A DNA stretch of 64,000 bases from positions 1-64,000 of the forward strand of contig NZ_CP109131.1 in assembly GCF_035917995.1 (NCBI RefSeq). Reading direction: 5' to 3'. Source of the DNA: Streptosporangium sp. NBC_01755. GTDB taxonomy: Bacteria > Actinomycetota > Actinomycetes > Streptosporangiales > Streptosporangiaceae. Position 1 is the stretch's first letter, and each line of letters opens with the position of its first letter. Shown piece after piece: positions 45,850 through 55,709 of this stretch. The notes below the pieces were generated by a model. That model worked only from the letters and a program-made list of their open reading frames with translations, was not told where the DNA came from and ran no database searches. The position numbers were made by a program, and so were the translations under genes.

Positions 45850-47319
45850 TCAGCTGATGGCGTGGCGCTCCAGGAAGGTGTAGACATCGGCCTCGTCGAC
45901 ACCGGGGAAGGATCCGGGCGGCAGCGCGGCCAGGATGTGGGAGTTGCCCCGGGCCGAGGGCCAGGCGTAGCCCTCCCAGCGCTGGGTCAACTCGGCGGGC
46001 GGGCGGCGGCAGCAGTCTCCGGTGGGGCAGTCCGACTTGGTACGGCTGGTGGTCTCGCGCCCGCGAAACCAGCGCGACTCCCGGTACGGGACGCCCAGGG
46101 TGATGGCGAAGTCGCGCTCGCGCGACGGGTCGACGTGGGCGACGCAGAAATAGGTGCCGGTGGGCGAGTCGGAGTACTGGTAGTAGACGGAGAAGCGGTC
46201 GGGTGACAGGAAGACCTGGCGTCCGGACCACTGCAGGCACATGCGCTGGCCCTCGATCGCGCCCTGCTCGTCGGCGGGGAAGACGATGCCGTCGTTCTCG
46301 TACGCCTTGTAGATGATCCCGCCGGCGTTGTTGCGGACGAAGTGGCAGCTCAGGTCGAGGAAGTGGGTGGCCAGGTTGGTGAAACGGTGCGCGGCCATCT
46401 CGTAGGAGACGGCGAACACGTCGCGCAGGTCCTCCACGCTCAGCGCCCGGTCCTTCTTGGCCTCCCTCAGGTACGGCACGGCGGCCGCCTCGGGCACCAG
46501 GATGGCGGCGGCGAAATAGTTGGCCTCGGTCCGCTGACGCAGGAAGTCCGCGAAGTCGCGGGGCTTGTGGTGGCCGAGGGAGAGATGTCCGAGGGTCTGC
46601 AGCAGGATCGTGCGGGGGGTGTGCATGCCGACCTGCTCGTGCTTGACGTAGATCCGCCGGTTGCGCAGGTCGGAGATGGAGCGCACGGTGAGCGGCAGGT
46701 CCTGGACCGTCTGCACGGTGTAACCGAAGTGGCCGACCAGCGCCTGGACGGTGCTCTGCGACAGCGCTCCGGAACGGTAGCCGACCGCGGCGAGCGCCTC
46801 GGCGGCGGCCTGCTCGATCTCCGCGAAGTAGTTGCCCTGCTCACGCTGCTTGCGGCGGAGCTCGGCGTTCGCGGCACGGGCCTCCTCGGGGGTGGCGGTC
46901 CCTCTGGCCTGGCGTGAGCGCAGCTCCCCGTAGAGGCCGAGGATGTGTTCGAGCACGTCGTTGGGGACGCGAGCGGAGACCTTCAGCCTGGCCAGGCCGA
47001 GCCCGGCGTACAGGGGGTCACGCTGCGCCTCCTCCAGGGCCATCTCCAGCTGTGCCCGGCGGTTCGGGGCCTGCCTGCGGAGCAGTTCCTCGATCGGCAC
47101 GCCGAGCGCGGCGGCCAGGGACTTCAGCAGCGACAACTTCGGCTCGCGTTTGCCGTTCTCCAGCAGGGAAAGCTGGCTGGGCGCGCGGTTCACGCGTTCT
47201 CCCAGGTCGGACAGGGTGAGGCCGCGCTGCTTGCGCAAGTGCCGGAGGCGCTGGCCGAACGCGATGAGATCGAGCTCCTGCGTCAAGGAAAGCGGTTCTT
47301 CACCCACCAAAGATGCCAT
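45850..47319 (-). CDS. ramB: RamB-like transcriptional regulator of acetate metabolism
   Basis: A 489-residue regulator. An XRE helix-turn-helix occupies residues about 15-80 (GQRLRHLRKQRGLTLSDLGERV, APSQLSLLENGKREP), followed by coiled helices and an IrrE/ImmA-like domain in which the metal site reads GHLSLGHH, without the Glu of HExxH, then a C-terminal domain with CPTGDCCRRP. This order is that of RamB, which controls glyoxylate-cycle genes such as aceA. It is divergent from isocitrate lyase, its expected target. A 20-bp perfect palindrome ends 35 bases upstream of the start codon, so it probably regulates itself. Confidence 0.88.
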   Translation of the reverse strand: MASLVGEEPLSLTQELDLIAFGQRLRHLRKQRGLTLSDLGERVNRAPSQLSLLENGKREPKLSLLKSLAAALGVPIEELLRRQAPNRRAQLEMALEEAQRDPLYAGLGLARLKVSARVPNDVLEHILGLYGELRSRQARGTATPEEARAANAELRRKQREQGNYFAEIEQAAAEALAAVGYRSGALSQSTVQALVGHFGYTVQTVQDLPLTVRSISDLRNRRIYVKHEQVGMHTPRTILLQTLGHLSLGHHKPRDFADFLRQRTEANYFAAAILVPEAAAVPYLREAKKDRALSVEDLRDVFAVSYEMAAHRFTNLATHFLDLSCHFVRNNAGGIIYKAYENDGIVFPADEQGAIEGQRMCLQWSGRQVFLSPDRFSVYYQYSDSPTGTYFCVAHVDPSRERDFAITLGVPYRESRWFRGRETTSRTKSDCPTGDCCRRPPAELTQRWEGYAWPSARGNSHILAALPPGSFPGVDEADVYTFLERHAIS

Positions 47320-47334
47320 AGCACGATGCTAAAC

Positions 47335-47354
47335 GAAATTTCCCGGGAAATTTC
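47335..47354. promoter_or_regulatory. Perfect 20-bp palindrome, probable RamB operator
   Basis: GAAATTTCCCGGGAAATTTC is self-complementary over its whole length and lies 16 bases upstream of the ramB ATG. A related half site (GAAATCCCGG) is found near 47487, closer to aceA. Palindromes beside a divergent regulator are usually its own operator. The exact motif differs from the RamB box I recall for Corynebacterium, so the assignment is inferred. Confidence 0.6.
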
Positions 47355-47720
47355 ACCACCTCACCTGCCACCTGAGAGAGCGCCGCCGTACCCGCGCCGG
47401 GAGTGCCGGTCGGCTCCTCAGGGCGGGGAGGCGAGACCGTGATCTTCAAGGCGACGCGAAGGTCGGCGCCGAAGGGTGCCGGGGGGCGAAATCCCGGAGC
47501 GACGACCTCCTGCGGCTCGCAGCCGGCAAGCCGCAAAGCGCGCCACCGGAATTGGTCTAGTCCATAGCGAAAACTATGAAGTTCTTCCCATCTGAATACC
47601 GGCGAGTATTGACAACAGGAGAAGAATCTTCATTTTTTCGCGAGAACCGGCCTTGTTTGACCGTTTCGTCGGGGCACACACTCGAAGTAAGGCACCCAGG
47701 GGACGAAAAGGAGTTACACC
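47355..47720 (+). promoter_or_regulatory. aceA promoter region
   Basis: The rest of the divergent ramB-aceA spacer. It holds the GAAATCCCGG half site near 47487, an inverted repeat CATAG-6-CTATG at 47563-47578, and TTGACA at 47609-47614 as a possible -35 box (with only a weak ATTTTT 17 bases on). GGAG at 47708-47711 precedes the aceA ATG. No other gene is apparent. Confidence 0.45.
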
Positions 47721-49013
<1,293 letters not shown>

Positions 49014-49095
49014 CTCTCCGGACCGAGCTCGCCCAGACGACTTCCGGGGCATGGAACGGTTCCCCGGGCGAGCGCGATGATCAGGTCGTCGGATG

Positions 49096-49140
49096 AGGCC
49101 CCGCCGTACGGATCTCCCCCGAATCCGTACGGCGGGGCCT
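49096..49140 (+). terminator. Intrinsic-type hairpin after aceA
   Basis: A perfect 18-bp inverted repeat, AGGCCCCGCCGTACGGAT and its complement, with a 9-base loop, starts 83 bases after the aceA stop. There is no clear U tract, as is usual in high-GC actinomycetes. It probably terminates aceA and may also act on the mIHF transcript arriving from the other side. Confidence 0.8.
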
Positions 49141-49224
49141 CCCCGTATCCGTCCCGCGCTCCGCGGCATGACCGGTGTGAGGGCGGCGTGCCCCGCGCGC
49201 GATCGCGGGGGGAGGGGCAGCGCC

Positions 49225-49533
49225 TCAGCGGCCGACGGCCTCGATGAGCTTGCGGCGCTGCTGAGCGCCGAGGCCGCCCAGGCGGCGTGCCTCGTCCACG
49301 TCGGCCTGCGCCATCAGCTGCGCGGCCTTGACCGTTCCAACTCCGGGCAGCGCCCGGAGAGCCTGCGACACCTTGATCCGCCTGGCGATGTCGTCATCGC
49401 GGCCAAGCAGCTGCTCCAGGCTGAGGGCGCCGTTCTTGACCTCGGCGAGAAGCTTGGCACGGGCCGTGCGGGTCTCGGCGGCCTTGACCAGGGCGGCCTG
49501 ACGCTGTTCGGGGGTGAGCTTGGGCAAAGCCAT
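49225..49533 (-). CDS. mihF: Actinobacterial integration host factor (mIHF type)
   Basis: A 102-residue nucleoid protein of the actinobacterial IHF family, unrelated to proteobacterial IHF: LTPEQRQAALVKAAETR at the N-terminus and the helix-turn-helix RALPGVGTVKAAQLM with DNA-binding GVG. It bends and compacts DNA and affects secondary metabolism in Streptomyces. Its usual neighbours gmk and rpoZ are not next to it here. Confidence 0.92.
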   Translation of the reverse strand: MALPKLTPEQRQAALVKAAETRTARAKLLAEVKNGALSLEQLLGRDDDIARRIKVSQALRALPGVGTVKAAQLMAQADVDEARRLGGLGAQQRRKLIEAVGR

Positions 49534-49696
49534 GGTGTTTTCTCCCTGATGACGGTAATTCCAGCGTCCTGTTACCCAAAGCGACTGGGTTAATCATCGG
49601 AGAGCCTACGGATAGATCCATAAGGTCCGTACTGTGCATCACGATATGCCTGTTTGGTTACCCCGCCCTTACCCGGCCCTCCGTAGCCTCGGGCTC

Positions 49697-49870
49697 ATGG
49701 GTATCTGGCGAAGCCCTCAGGGCATAGAGGTTGAGGCCATCGTGGTTCACGACGGCCCCTGTCTGCTGGTCACCCGCCGGATCGACGGGCGGCGGGTTCT
49801 CGTGGCGTACTGCATGAGCATCCGCGAGGTTGGAGAGCACGTCGATCTGGCGGAGCTCGTCCCGGCGTAG
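49697..49870 (+). CDS. Small hypothetical protein
   Basis: A 57-codon frame starting MGIWRSPQGIEVEAIVVHDG. Small proteins of this style (W-x-SP-G-EVEAI) are frequent in actinomycetes with no known role. The frame is open 21 codons further upstream, but that part is Pro-rich and lacks an RBS. No motif gives a function. Confidence 0.45.
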   Translation: MGIWRSPQGIEVEAIVVHDGPCLLVTRRIDGRRVLVAYCMSIREVGEHVDLAELVPA

Positions 49871-49978
49871 CGGACCCCACCTATGCGAACGCTCAGGGTC
49901 GGCACACAGCCGAGTCCAGTCCGGTACGGCTGTCAACTTCTGCGACCGCTGGGGCGTCAGAATGGTCAGGGAGGCTCG

Positions 49979-50086
49979 ATGGATGTTCTGGTCGGCCTCG
50001 TTGACGAAGATCTCCGCCTGGAGCTCATCCTCGTCGAGGCACTGCACACCGAGGCGGAACGGCTGGCCGCCCAGCCCGACCGCTGA
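49979..50086 (+). CDS. Possible 35-residue small protein
   Basis: ATG at 49979, four bases after GGGAGG, opens MDVLVGLVDEDLRLELILVE and stops at 50086. The sequence is acidic and amphipathic, with coding-like third positions. It may be real or chance; I do not recognise it. Confidence 0.25.
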   Translation: MDVLVGLVDEDLRLELILVEALHTEAERLAAQPDR

Positions 50087-50192
50087 ACGGGGGCGGGTGC
50101 CCGTCCCACGAACCGGGCGGGCACCCGTCCCACCGGCGACCGATGAAGGACGGGGCTCGATTCACCGGGCGGTGATGGCGTTAACTGTCCCC

Positions 50193-50480
50193 ATGAACAA
50201 GCGCGAGCTGATCGAGAAGGCCGCCGCAGAGGCCGGGCTCACCCGACGGCAGACGGCCGCGGCTCTCGACGCCATCCTGGGGACGATCCAGACGGCGGTG
50301 GCGGCCGAGGACAAGGTGGCGATCCCCGGGTTCGGATCCTTCGAGATCGTCCACAAACCCGCACGGACCGGGCGCAACCCGCAGACCGGCGAGCCACTGG
50401 AGATCGCGGAGACCTGGACGGCGAAGTTCAAGCCCAGCCCGGGGTTCATGGGCCTGATCCGCCAGCGTAAGAAGGACTGA
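50193..50480 (+). CDS. hup: HU-family DNA-binding protein
   Basis: A 95-residue HU protein: MNKRELIEKAAAEAGLTRRQ at the N-terminus, IPGFGSFEIVHKPARTGRNP with the DNA-inserting arm region, and QTGEPLEI. It lacks the Lys/Ala-rich C-terminal tail of the long actinobacterial HupS/HupB form, so it is the short type. It binds and bends DNA in the nucleoid. The open frame is longer upstream, but similarity starts at this ATG. Confidence 0.93.
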   Translation: MNKRELIEKAAAEAGLTRRQTAAALDAILGTIQTAVAAEDKVAIPGFGSFEIVHKPARTGRNPQTGEPLEIAETWTAKFKPSPGFMGLIRQRKKD

Positions 50481-50724
50481 CACCCTTAGGTCACGACCCC
50501 GCGGGGCACGGTCCTGTGGGTCATGGTCCGCGCGGATACGACCACCGTGCGAGCTCCCGTCCGGTCCACCAAGTGTGATCTCACTCACGCCCACAGATCT
50601 CCGTCATCCCGGCGACCCGCGCGAAAACTCCGCCCCCGCCCCGTATTTCGCCACCGGACACCCCCGGGACCCGTGCCGTACACCTGGCCGCCGTGACCCG
50701 AATGTCACATCGAGCTTCTTGTAG

Positions 50725-51423
50725 CCCAGACGTCTCCCAAGGAAGGTTGCACCTCAGACGTTTAAGGTCCAGCCAGGAGACCGGCTGCCGACCGAGCAGG
50801 ATCTCTCCGAGATGCTGGACGTGAGCCGCGGCACCGTCCGCGAGGCGCTGGGCGTCCTGGCCATCGAGGGCGCGGTGGTCCGGCGCTGGGGAATCGGCAC
50901 GTTCCTCGCCGGCACCCGCGACCTGGCGCCGCTGAGCATGTCGAAGATCCTCGCCTACCGTGACCGTATCCAGATGGCGGGGCACACGGCCGAGCTGGTC
51001 ACGTCGTCGTGCGACACCGTGCCGAGCCCGCCCGCGGCGGCCGAGGCGCTGGGCCTACCGGCGCGGTCGCCCGTGTGGCAGGTGACGCGGATCTTCAGCG
51101 TCGACGACGTGCGGGCCGCGTACATGCGGGACTACGTACCGCTGAAGATCGGCGCCAACGAGATCGACCCGAGTCCGATGCTCGGTATCGACACCGACCT
51201 GTTCATGTTCCTCGACCGGGTCGTCCTGCGCCCGGCCGCCCAGGTGATCACCGACCTCGAAGCCGTGCTCGCCTCCGATCAGGGGGCCGACGCGTTGCGC
51301 GTCCCCGTGGGCTATCCCCTGGCCCGGACGCTGCAGACCGTTTTCGGACACGGTGACGTGCCGCTCGTCTACGGCGTCGCCCTGCACCGCACCGACATCG
51401 TGCGAATCCGCATCACCCGCTGA
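50725..51423 (+). pseudogene. GntR/UTRA-type regulator lacking a proper 5' end
   Basis: The winged-helix part PGDRLPTEQDLSEMLDVSRG and TVREALGVL is clear, followed by a ligand-binding domain of FadR/UTRA type to residue about 200. Upstream, the frame reaches a TAG at 50722 without any ATG, GTG or TTG, and the usual first 20-25 residues are absent. The first ATG (50812) would delete half of the DNA-binding domain. It is therefore either 5' truncated or starts at an unusual codon. Confidence 0.6.
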
Positions 51424-51516
51424 TCCGGCGTTTCCGGAGGGAGCCGCTCCGCTTCGACGTGTGCGGGCTCTCAGTCGCGTACCGCGCGTGCGGACCGGCG
51501 GCCGTCGAGTAGGAGG

Positions 51517-51936
51517 TCACTCACATGGGAGACCGAGTTGGGCGCGCAACTCTGACTGATCGAAGTAGAGGCGCAGGCTCACGATGAGCCTGTTCTCAAT
51601 CGTGCAGATATAGCAGCAGCGTATCGACACGGAGCGACCCGTCGCCGTGATCACTTGGCCATCGGGCAACATGTACGGTCCCATATGGGTGCCCACCATC
51701 AACAGCTCGTCGATCGTCACATCCTCGACGTCGAACGACTCCACGACCACTGCGCGAACGTCCGGAAAGGCTTCCCAAAACTGTTCTAGGTATGAGGCGA
51801 GTTCTTCGTGCCCTTGGGACAGGCCTTCTGGGCTGACGGTCACCCCGATCGGACTGACGGTGCGCAGCAGCGCATCCATGTCATGGGCGTTGAACGCGGC
51901 GGTGTACCTGTCGCGCACTTCCCGGGCATCGGTCAT
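51517..51936 (-). CDS. SnoaL-like / NTF2-fold protein
   Basis: A 139-residue NTF2-fold protein with REVRDRYTAAFNAHDMDALL at the N-terminus, the GHEELASYLEQFWEAFPDVR segment and VTATG-like VITATGRSVSI. The family includes polyketide cyclases and many uncharacterised proteins. It stands away from the PKS genes, so a link to them is not supported. Substrate unknown. Confidence 0.7.
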   Translation of the reverse strand: MTDAREVRDRYTAAFNAHDMDALLRTVSPIGVTVSPEGLSQGHEELASYLEQFWEAFPDVRAVVVESFDVEDVTIDELLMVGTHMGPYMLPDGQVITATGRSVSIRCCYICTIENRLIVSLRLYFDQSELRAQLGLPCE

Positions 51937-52330
51937 GGTTTCGCCCTCCTCGCCGCGAGTGGATGCATACGACGCGGCTTTCTCTCCCCCGGCCGGCCGC
52001 CTCTTGAAGGAGGCCTATTGGGTAGATTGCCGCGATGACTGGGGCAAACACCTCACGGAACCCGCTACTGCTCCGCTCCTCACCGGAGGGCGCGAACGCG
52101 CGGCCGAAAACCTGAGGCCGTCAGGACGGCCTCCCCGGCCTCCCGGGCCGGTGTGGATCCGTGCTTCCGATGCCGTCCAGCAGGGTCCGGCCGACCACCC
52201 GGACCGACGCCGCTCAACTCCACCGCACCGGGCACAGGCTCGCCCATCGGTCTCCCCTCCGCCTCGGTTCGCGGCGCCCGCTTTACCCGATCCAGCAATA
52301 TTTTCCCGTAAATCACCCGAAACAGGCTAT
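51937..52330. other. Intergenic region without clear gene
   Basis: 394 bases between the SnoaL-like start and the 3' end of the kinase. It holds an inverted repeat GAGGCCGTC-AG-GACGGCCTC at 52114-52133, which may terminate the kinase transcript. Several open frames exist, as anywhere in this GC-rich DNA, but none has an RBS plus recognisable sequence. Confidence 0.4.
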
Positions 52331-53959
52331 TCAGCCCATCTGCACAGAAGGGCTGGGAATGGGCGGAGTGATGGTCGTCCCCGAGGGAGCGGGAGCGGTG
52401 GGCGTCGGGGACGGACTCTCCCCGTCCCCGGTCTGCGGGATCTGGGTGAAGGAGGGCTTGGGACCACCCGATGCCGTCGGGCAGTCCCTGTTCCTGCCCC
52501 TGCCCTTCGCGGTCGTGTCCGCGCAGTCCTGCCCGTCGTCACCGCCGCCGGGAGAGCCGCCTGAGCCGCGCGGACGCTCCGGCATCGGTTCCTCGCGGCC
52601 GTCACGGCCGTCATGGCCGCCTCGGCCGCCTCGGCCGTCGTGGCCGGCGATGGGCAGCGAGACGGTCCGGGTGGTGGTGATCTGGACCGTGGAGGGGGTG
52701 ACCGGAAGGGCTGTCCGCGGCCTGCCGGCGGACGGCCGGGTGCCACCGTGGAAGACGGAGCCGGAGGGCGTGCCGTCGGCGGGCAGGACCGGCGGCACCG
52801 GCTCGGGCATCCCCGAACCGGTGCCGCCGGAGCCGATCCCGCCGCCGGCCGCGGCGGCCACGGTGACCGCCGCCATGGAGACCGTGGCCAGCGCCGCGAA
52901 GCCGGCCTGCGACAGGTGCGCGCCCTTGCTCGGCCTGGCCCTGCGCGAAGCCCTGGCGGAGGCCTCCACCGGAACCGAGGGCTCGTCATGGAACGAGGAC
53001 GGAACCGCGAGTCGCACCCTCCCGGCTCCCGGCGTGTGGGGCACCGGCGTCCAGATCTCCGCCAGCACCTCCGCGACCGCCTCGCGCAGGTCCCACGGAT
53101 CACCCACACCACCCGCGGCGAGCAGCGCGCCGAGCAGGTCGGCGGCCCCCGGCCGGTCGGCGGGGTTCTTGGCCAGGGAGGCCTCGACGGCCGGGCGCAG
53201 CAGCGCGGGCACCGAGGCCACCCTCGGCGGCTCGACCATGATGCGCCGGGTCAGCACGTCCACCTCGCCCGTGCCGAAGGGGTGGTGGCCACCGGCCGCG
53301 TAGGCCACCAGGCAGCCCCAGGCGAAGATGTCGGAGGCGGGCAGCGCGAGCCCGCCGGTGAGCCGCTCCGGGGCGACCCAGCCGGGACTGCCCATGACCT
53401 GCCCCGCCTGCGTGTGCGCGGCGAGGACGTCGATGTCCCTGGCGATGCCGAAGTCGATCACCCGGGGACCGGTGTCCGACAGCAGCACGTTGCCCGGTTT
53501 CAGATCTCGGTGAACCAACCCCGCCTCGTGCACCGCGACCAGCGCGGCGGCCACCCCCAGGGCGACGCCGTAGGCCAGATCGGGGGTGAGCGGGCCGTGC
53601 GCGGAGACCACCTGGGAGAGCGCGGGGCCCGGAACGTACTCCGACACCAGATATGGGCGGTCCTTGTCCGTACCGTCCTCGATGACCGCGGCGGTACAGA
53701 AAGGCACCACTCTCCGGGAGAATCTCACTTCCTCGGCGAAACGGGCGCGGAGCGTGGCATCGTTGAGGTGCATCGGATGCGGGGTCTTGATCGCCACCAC
53801 TCCGCCCTGCGGATGTTCGGCCAGATAGACGATGCCCATGCCGCCTGTTCCGAGGCGGCCGAGCAGAAGATAACGGCCGATGATGACCGGGTCCCCGACG
53901 GTCAGCGGCCGCACACCGGCCGGCATACCGTTCATGGGATCTGTTCCCCCACGTGCCAT
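52331..53959 (-). CDS. Membrane Ser/Thr protein kinase
   Basis: A 542-residue PknB-type kinase. The catalytic domain (about residues 28-275) has LGTGGMGIVYLAEH, VAIKTPH with the ATP-binding Lys, HRDLKPGNVLL, IDFGIAR and the GSPGWVAPERL activation segment. A basic stretch and one membrane helix (near FAALATVSMAAVTVAAAAGG, about residues 350-370) follow, then a Pro/Ser/Gly-rich outer tail without PASTA repeats. It presumably senses an outside or envelope signal; no partner is evident. Confidence 0.92.
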   Translation of the reverse strand: MARGGTDPMNGMPAGVRPLTVGDPVIIGRYLLLGRLGTGGMGIVYLAEHPQGGVVAIKTPHPMHLNDATLRARFAEEVRFSRRVVPFCTAAVIEDGTDKDRPYLVSEYVPGPALSQVVSAHGPLTPDLAYGVALGVAAALVAVHEAGLVHRDLKPGNVLLSDTGPRVIDFGIARDIDVLAAHTQAGQVMGSPGWVAPERLTGGLALPASDIFAWGCLVAYAAGGHHPFGTGEVDVLTRRIMVEPPRVASVPALLRPAVEASLAKNPADRPGAADLLGALLAAGGVGDPWDLREAVAEVLAEIWTPVPHTPGAGRVRLAVPSSFHDEPSVPVEASARASRRARPSKGAHLSQAGFAALATVSMAAVTVAAAAGGGIGSGGTGSGMPEPVPPVLPADGTPSGSVFHGGTRPSAGRPRTALPVTPSTVQITTTRTVSLPIAGHDGRGGRGGHDGRDGREEPMPERPRGSGGSPGGGDDGQDCADTTAKGRGRNRDCPTASGGPKPSFTQIPQTGDGESPSPTPTAPAPSGTTITPPIPSPSVQMG

Positions 53960-54293
53960 CCTCGTTGAGCCTCTCGTGCGCGGGCTACGGCAAGCACACT
54001 GTGACGGGATTCGAGCGCTCTTCGCTCCCGACAGGCCAGAAGGGATATGAGAGGTAAGGCGAATGATCCCCGGGGGTAAGAAATCCGTGGTGCACAGGAT
54101 GCCTTTGAGCCTGGACGGGACGGCGTGACCAGCGGGAAAGGCCCGCGCTGCCGAGCACGGCCGGACGAGTCGCCGCCGGACATCGGGAACCCGGGCCGCG
54201 GCGAGCCCGCAGTCTCGGCGCGCTCAAGCGGCCGTGGCGCGCTCAGGCGATCGCGGCGCTCAAGCGATCGCGGCGATCAAGCGATCGCGGCGA
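53960..54293 (-). promoter_or_regulatory. Intergenic region: kinase upstream sequence and 17-bp repeats
   Basis: 334 bases between the kinase start and the hydrolase stop. The kinase side should hold its promoter, though I cannot place boxes with confidence. The other side carries 17-bp repeats with GCGATCGC cores (see 54239-54300). No gene is supported. Confidence 0.35.
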
Positions 54294-54300
54294 TCAGGCG
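54239..54300. repeat. 17-bp tandem repeat with GCGATCGC cores
   Basis: Three full units (54239-54255, 54256-54272, 54273-54289) of GCGMTCARGCGATCGCG and a partial fourth, with a degenerate unit upstream. They overlap the last codons of the hydrolase gene. The function is unknown; such repeats behind genes are often just slippage products. Confidence 0.75.
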
Positions 54301-55430
54301 GCCGTGGAACCGGACTGTACGGGCGGGATCCGGAGAGCGGAGACGTCCTCGCCGGGAAGGCCTGGCGCCGGAAGGTCGGACACGGCAAGATCCGAGGCCA
54401 CGAGATCCTGGGCGGCGAGGCCCTGGTCGGGTACGTCTCGGGCGAGAAGGTCCTGCGCGGCGACCTCTTGGTCGGGCAGGAGGTCCTGCGCGGCGTCGAG
54501 GAAGCGGGCGATGTGCGGATAGACCTCGCGGGCCTCGGGGACGACGTCGGCGAGGATGGCGAAGACGTGAGGCATGCGGGGCCACTCCTCGTACATGACC
54601 GACACCCCGGCCGCGCGGGCCCGCTCGGCCACCCGGCGGCCCTCGTCGCGCAGGACCTCGGTGGAGCCGGTGACGACCATCAGCGGCGGCAGGCCGGTGT
54701 AGTCGCCGAGGACCGGGGAGAGCAAAGGGTCGTGGGGGTCGAGACCCGCGGTCCAGCGGCGGGCGAGCCATTCGACGCTGCCGGCCGGGATCATCGGGTC
54801 GAGCGTCCGGTTGACCCTGCGGGGCACGTCGGTGAGATCCGTCCACGGCGACAGACACACGGCGGCGGCCGGCAACGGCATGTCCTGGTCGCGGAGCGCC
54901 AGGAGCGTGGCCAGGGTGAGGTGGCCGCCGGCTGAGTCCCCGCCGAAGACGATGTCGGCGGGGTGGTAACCGTGCTCCAGGAGGCACCGGTAGGCGGCGA
55001 TCGCGTCCGCAAGGGCCTCGGCCGGCGTGTGGACCGGGCCCTGACGGTAGTCGACCGCCAGCACCGGCCGCCGGGTCGCGGCCGACAGGCGCCAGGTGAT
55101 CGGCCGATGGGTGGCCGGGGAGCCGGCGAAATAGCCCCCGCCGTGGAAGTAGAGCAGGACCTTGCGCTCGTCGAGCTCCTCGCCCGCGCGGACCCACTCC
55201 CCCGGGCACGGCCCGGCCTCGTCAGGTGTCACGCGTACGTGGACCGGCAGGCGGAGCGGGACCCTGCCCGCCAGAGCGGCGATGCGGGAGGCCGCGACGA
55301 AACCGATGTCGGTTCTCAGCAGAAACTGGGAGGCGGGTTTGAAGGTGCCGCGCATGATCGCGTTGAGGGTCGCCGCCTGCCAGCTGAAGGGGTAGGCCGG
55401 GCTGACGTCCGTATTTATCTCATAGCGCAT
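54294..55430 (-). CDS. HSL-type alpha/beta hydrolase (lipase/esterase)
   Basis: A 378-residue hydrolase of the hormone-sensitive lipase family: oxyanion HGGGYFAGS, nucleophile GDSAGGHL, acid region DPHDPLLSP, and His in RMPHVFAI. ATG at 55430 follows GGAGG 6 bases upstream; the longer open frame upstream is not supported. The last 60 residues are a degenerate repeat (AAQDLLARDV, AAQDLVASDL, AVSDLPAPGL) not found in the family core. It acts on small acyl esters or acetylated compounds. Confidence 0.85.
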   Translation of the reverse strand: MRYEINTDVSPAYPFSWQAATLNAIMRGTFKPASQFLLRTDIGFVAASRIAALAGRVPLRLPVHVRVTPDEAGPCPGEWVRAGEELDERKVLLYFHGGGYFAGSPATHRPITWRLSAATRRPVLAVDYRQGPVHTPAEALADAIAAYRCLLEHGYHPADIVFGGDSAGGHLTLATLLALRDQDMPLPAAAVCLSPWTDLTDVPRRVNRTLDPMIPAGSVEWLARRWTAGLDPHDPLLSPVLGDYTGLPPLMVVTGSTEVLRDEGRRVAERARAAGVSVMYEEWPRMPHVFAILADVVPEAREVYPHIARFLDAAQDLLPDQEVAAQDLLARDVPDQGLAAQDLVASDLAVSDLPAPGLPGEDVSALRIPPVQSGSTAA

Positions 55431-55709
55431 GGGGGACCTCCACAAAAGGACATTCCCCTCATAACACACTTTTAGTGGCGATACACATATCAAGAAGATT
55501 GCAAACATGTATCGAACAGATGTCCCCCCTGGAAACACGACCGGATCCAGGCGGCACCCCCGCCGAAGCCCGACATCGGACCCGACCACCGCACGCCACC
55601 CGGATCCCGCGACGGGCCCGCATCCGATGCGCCGAAAATCCATTGCCCCTCCCCATGCCACCCAGGAAGATGGGAGGGTTGTCCTGACACCCACCGGGAG
55701 GCAGCCTTC

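Noticed and set aside
51517-51936. SnoaL-like protein as polyketide cyclase of the cluster
   Set aside because: It lies 9 kb outside the cluster among unrelated genes, and the PKS is of the polyene type without cyclisation enzymes.
52080-52316. Minus-strand open frame in the spacer before the SnoaL-like gene
   Set aside because: It has no RBS, a composition like random GC-rich sequence and no recognisable motif.
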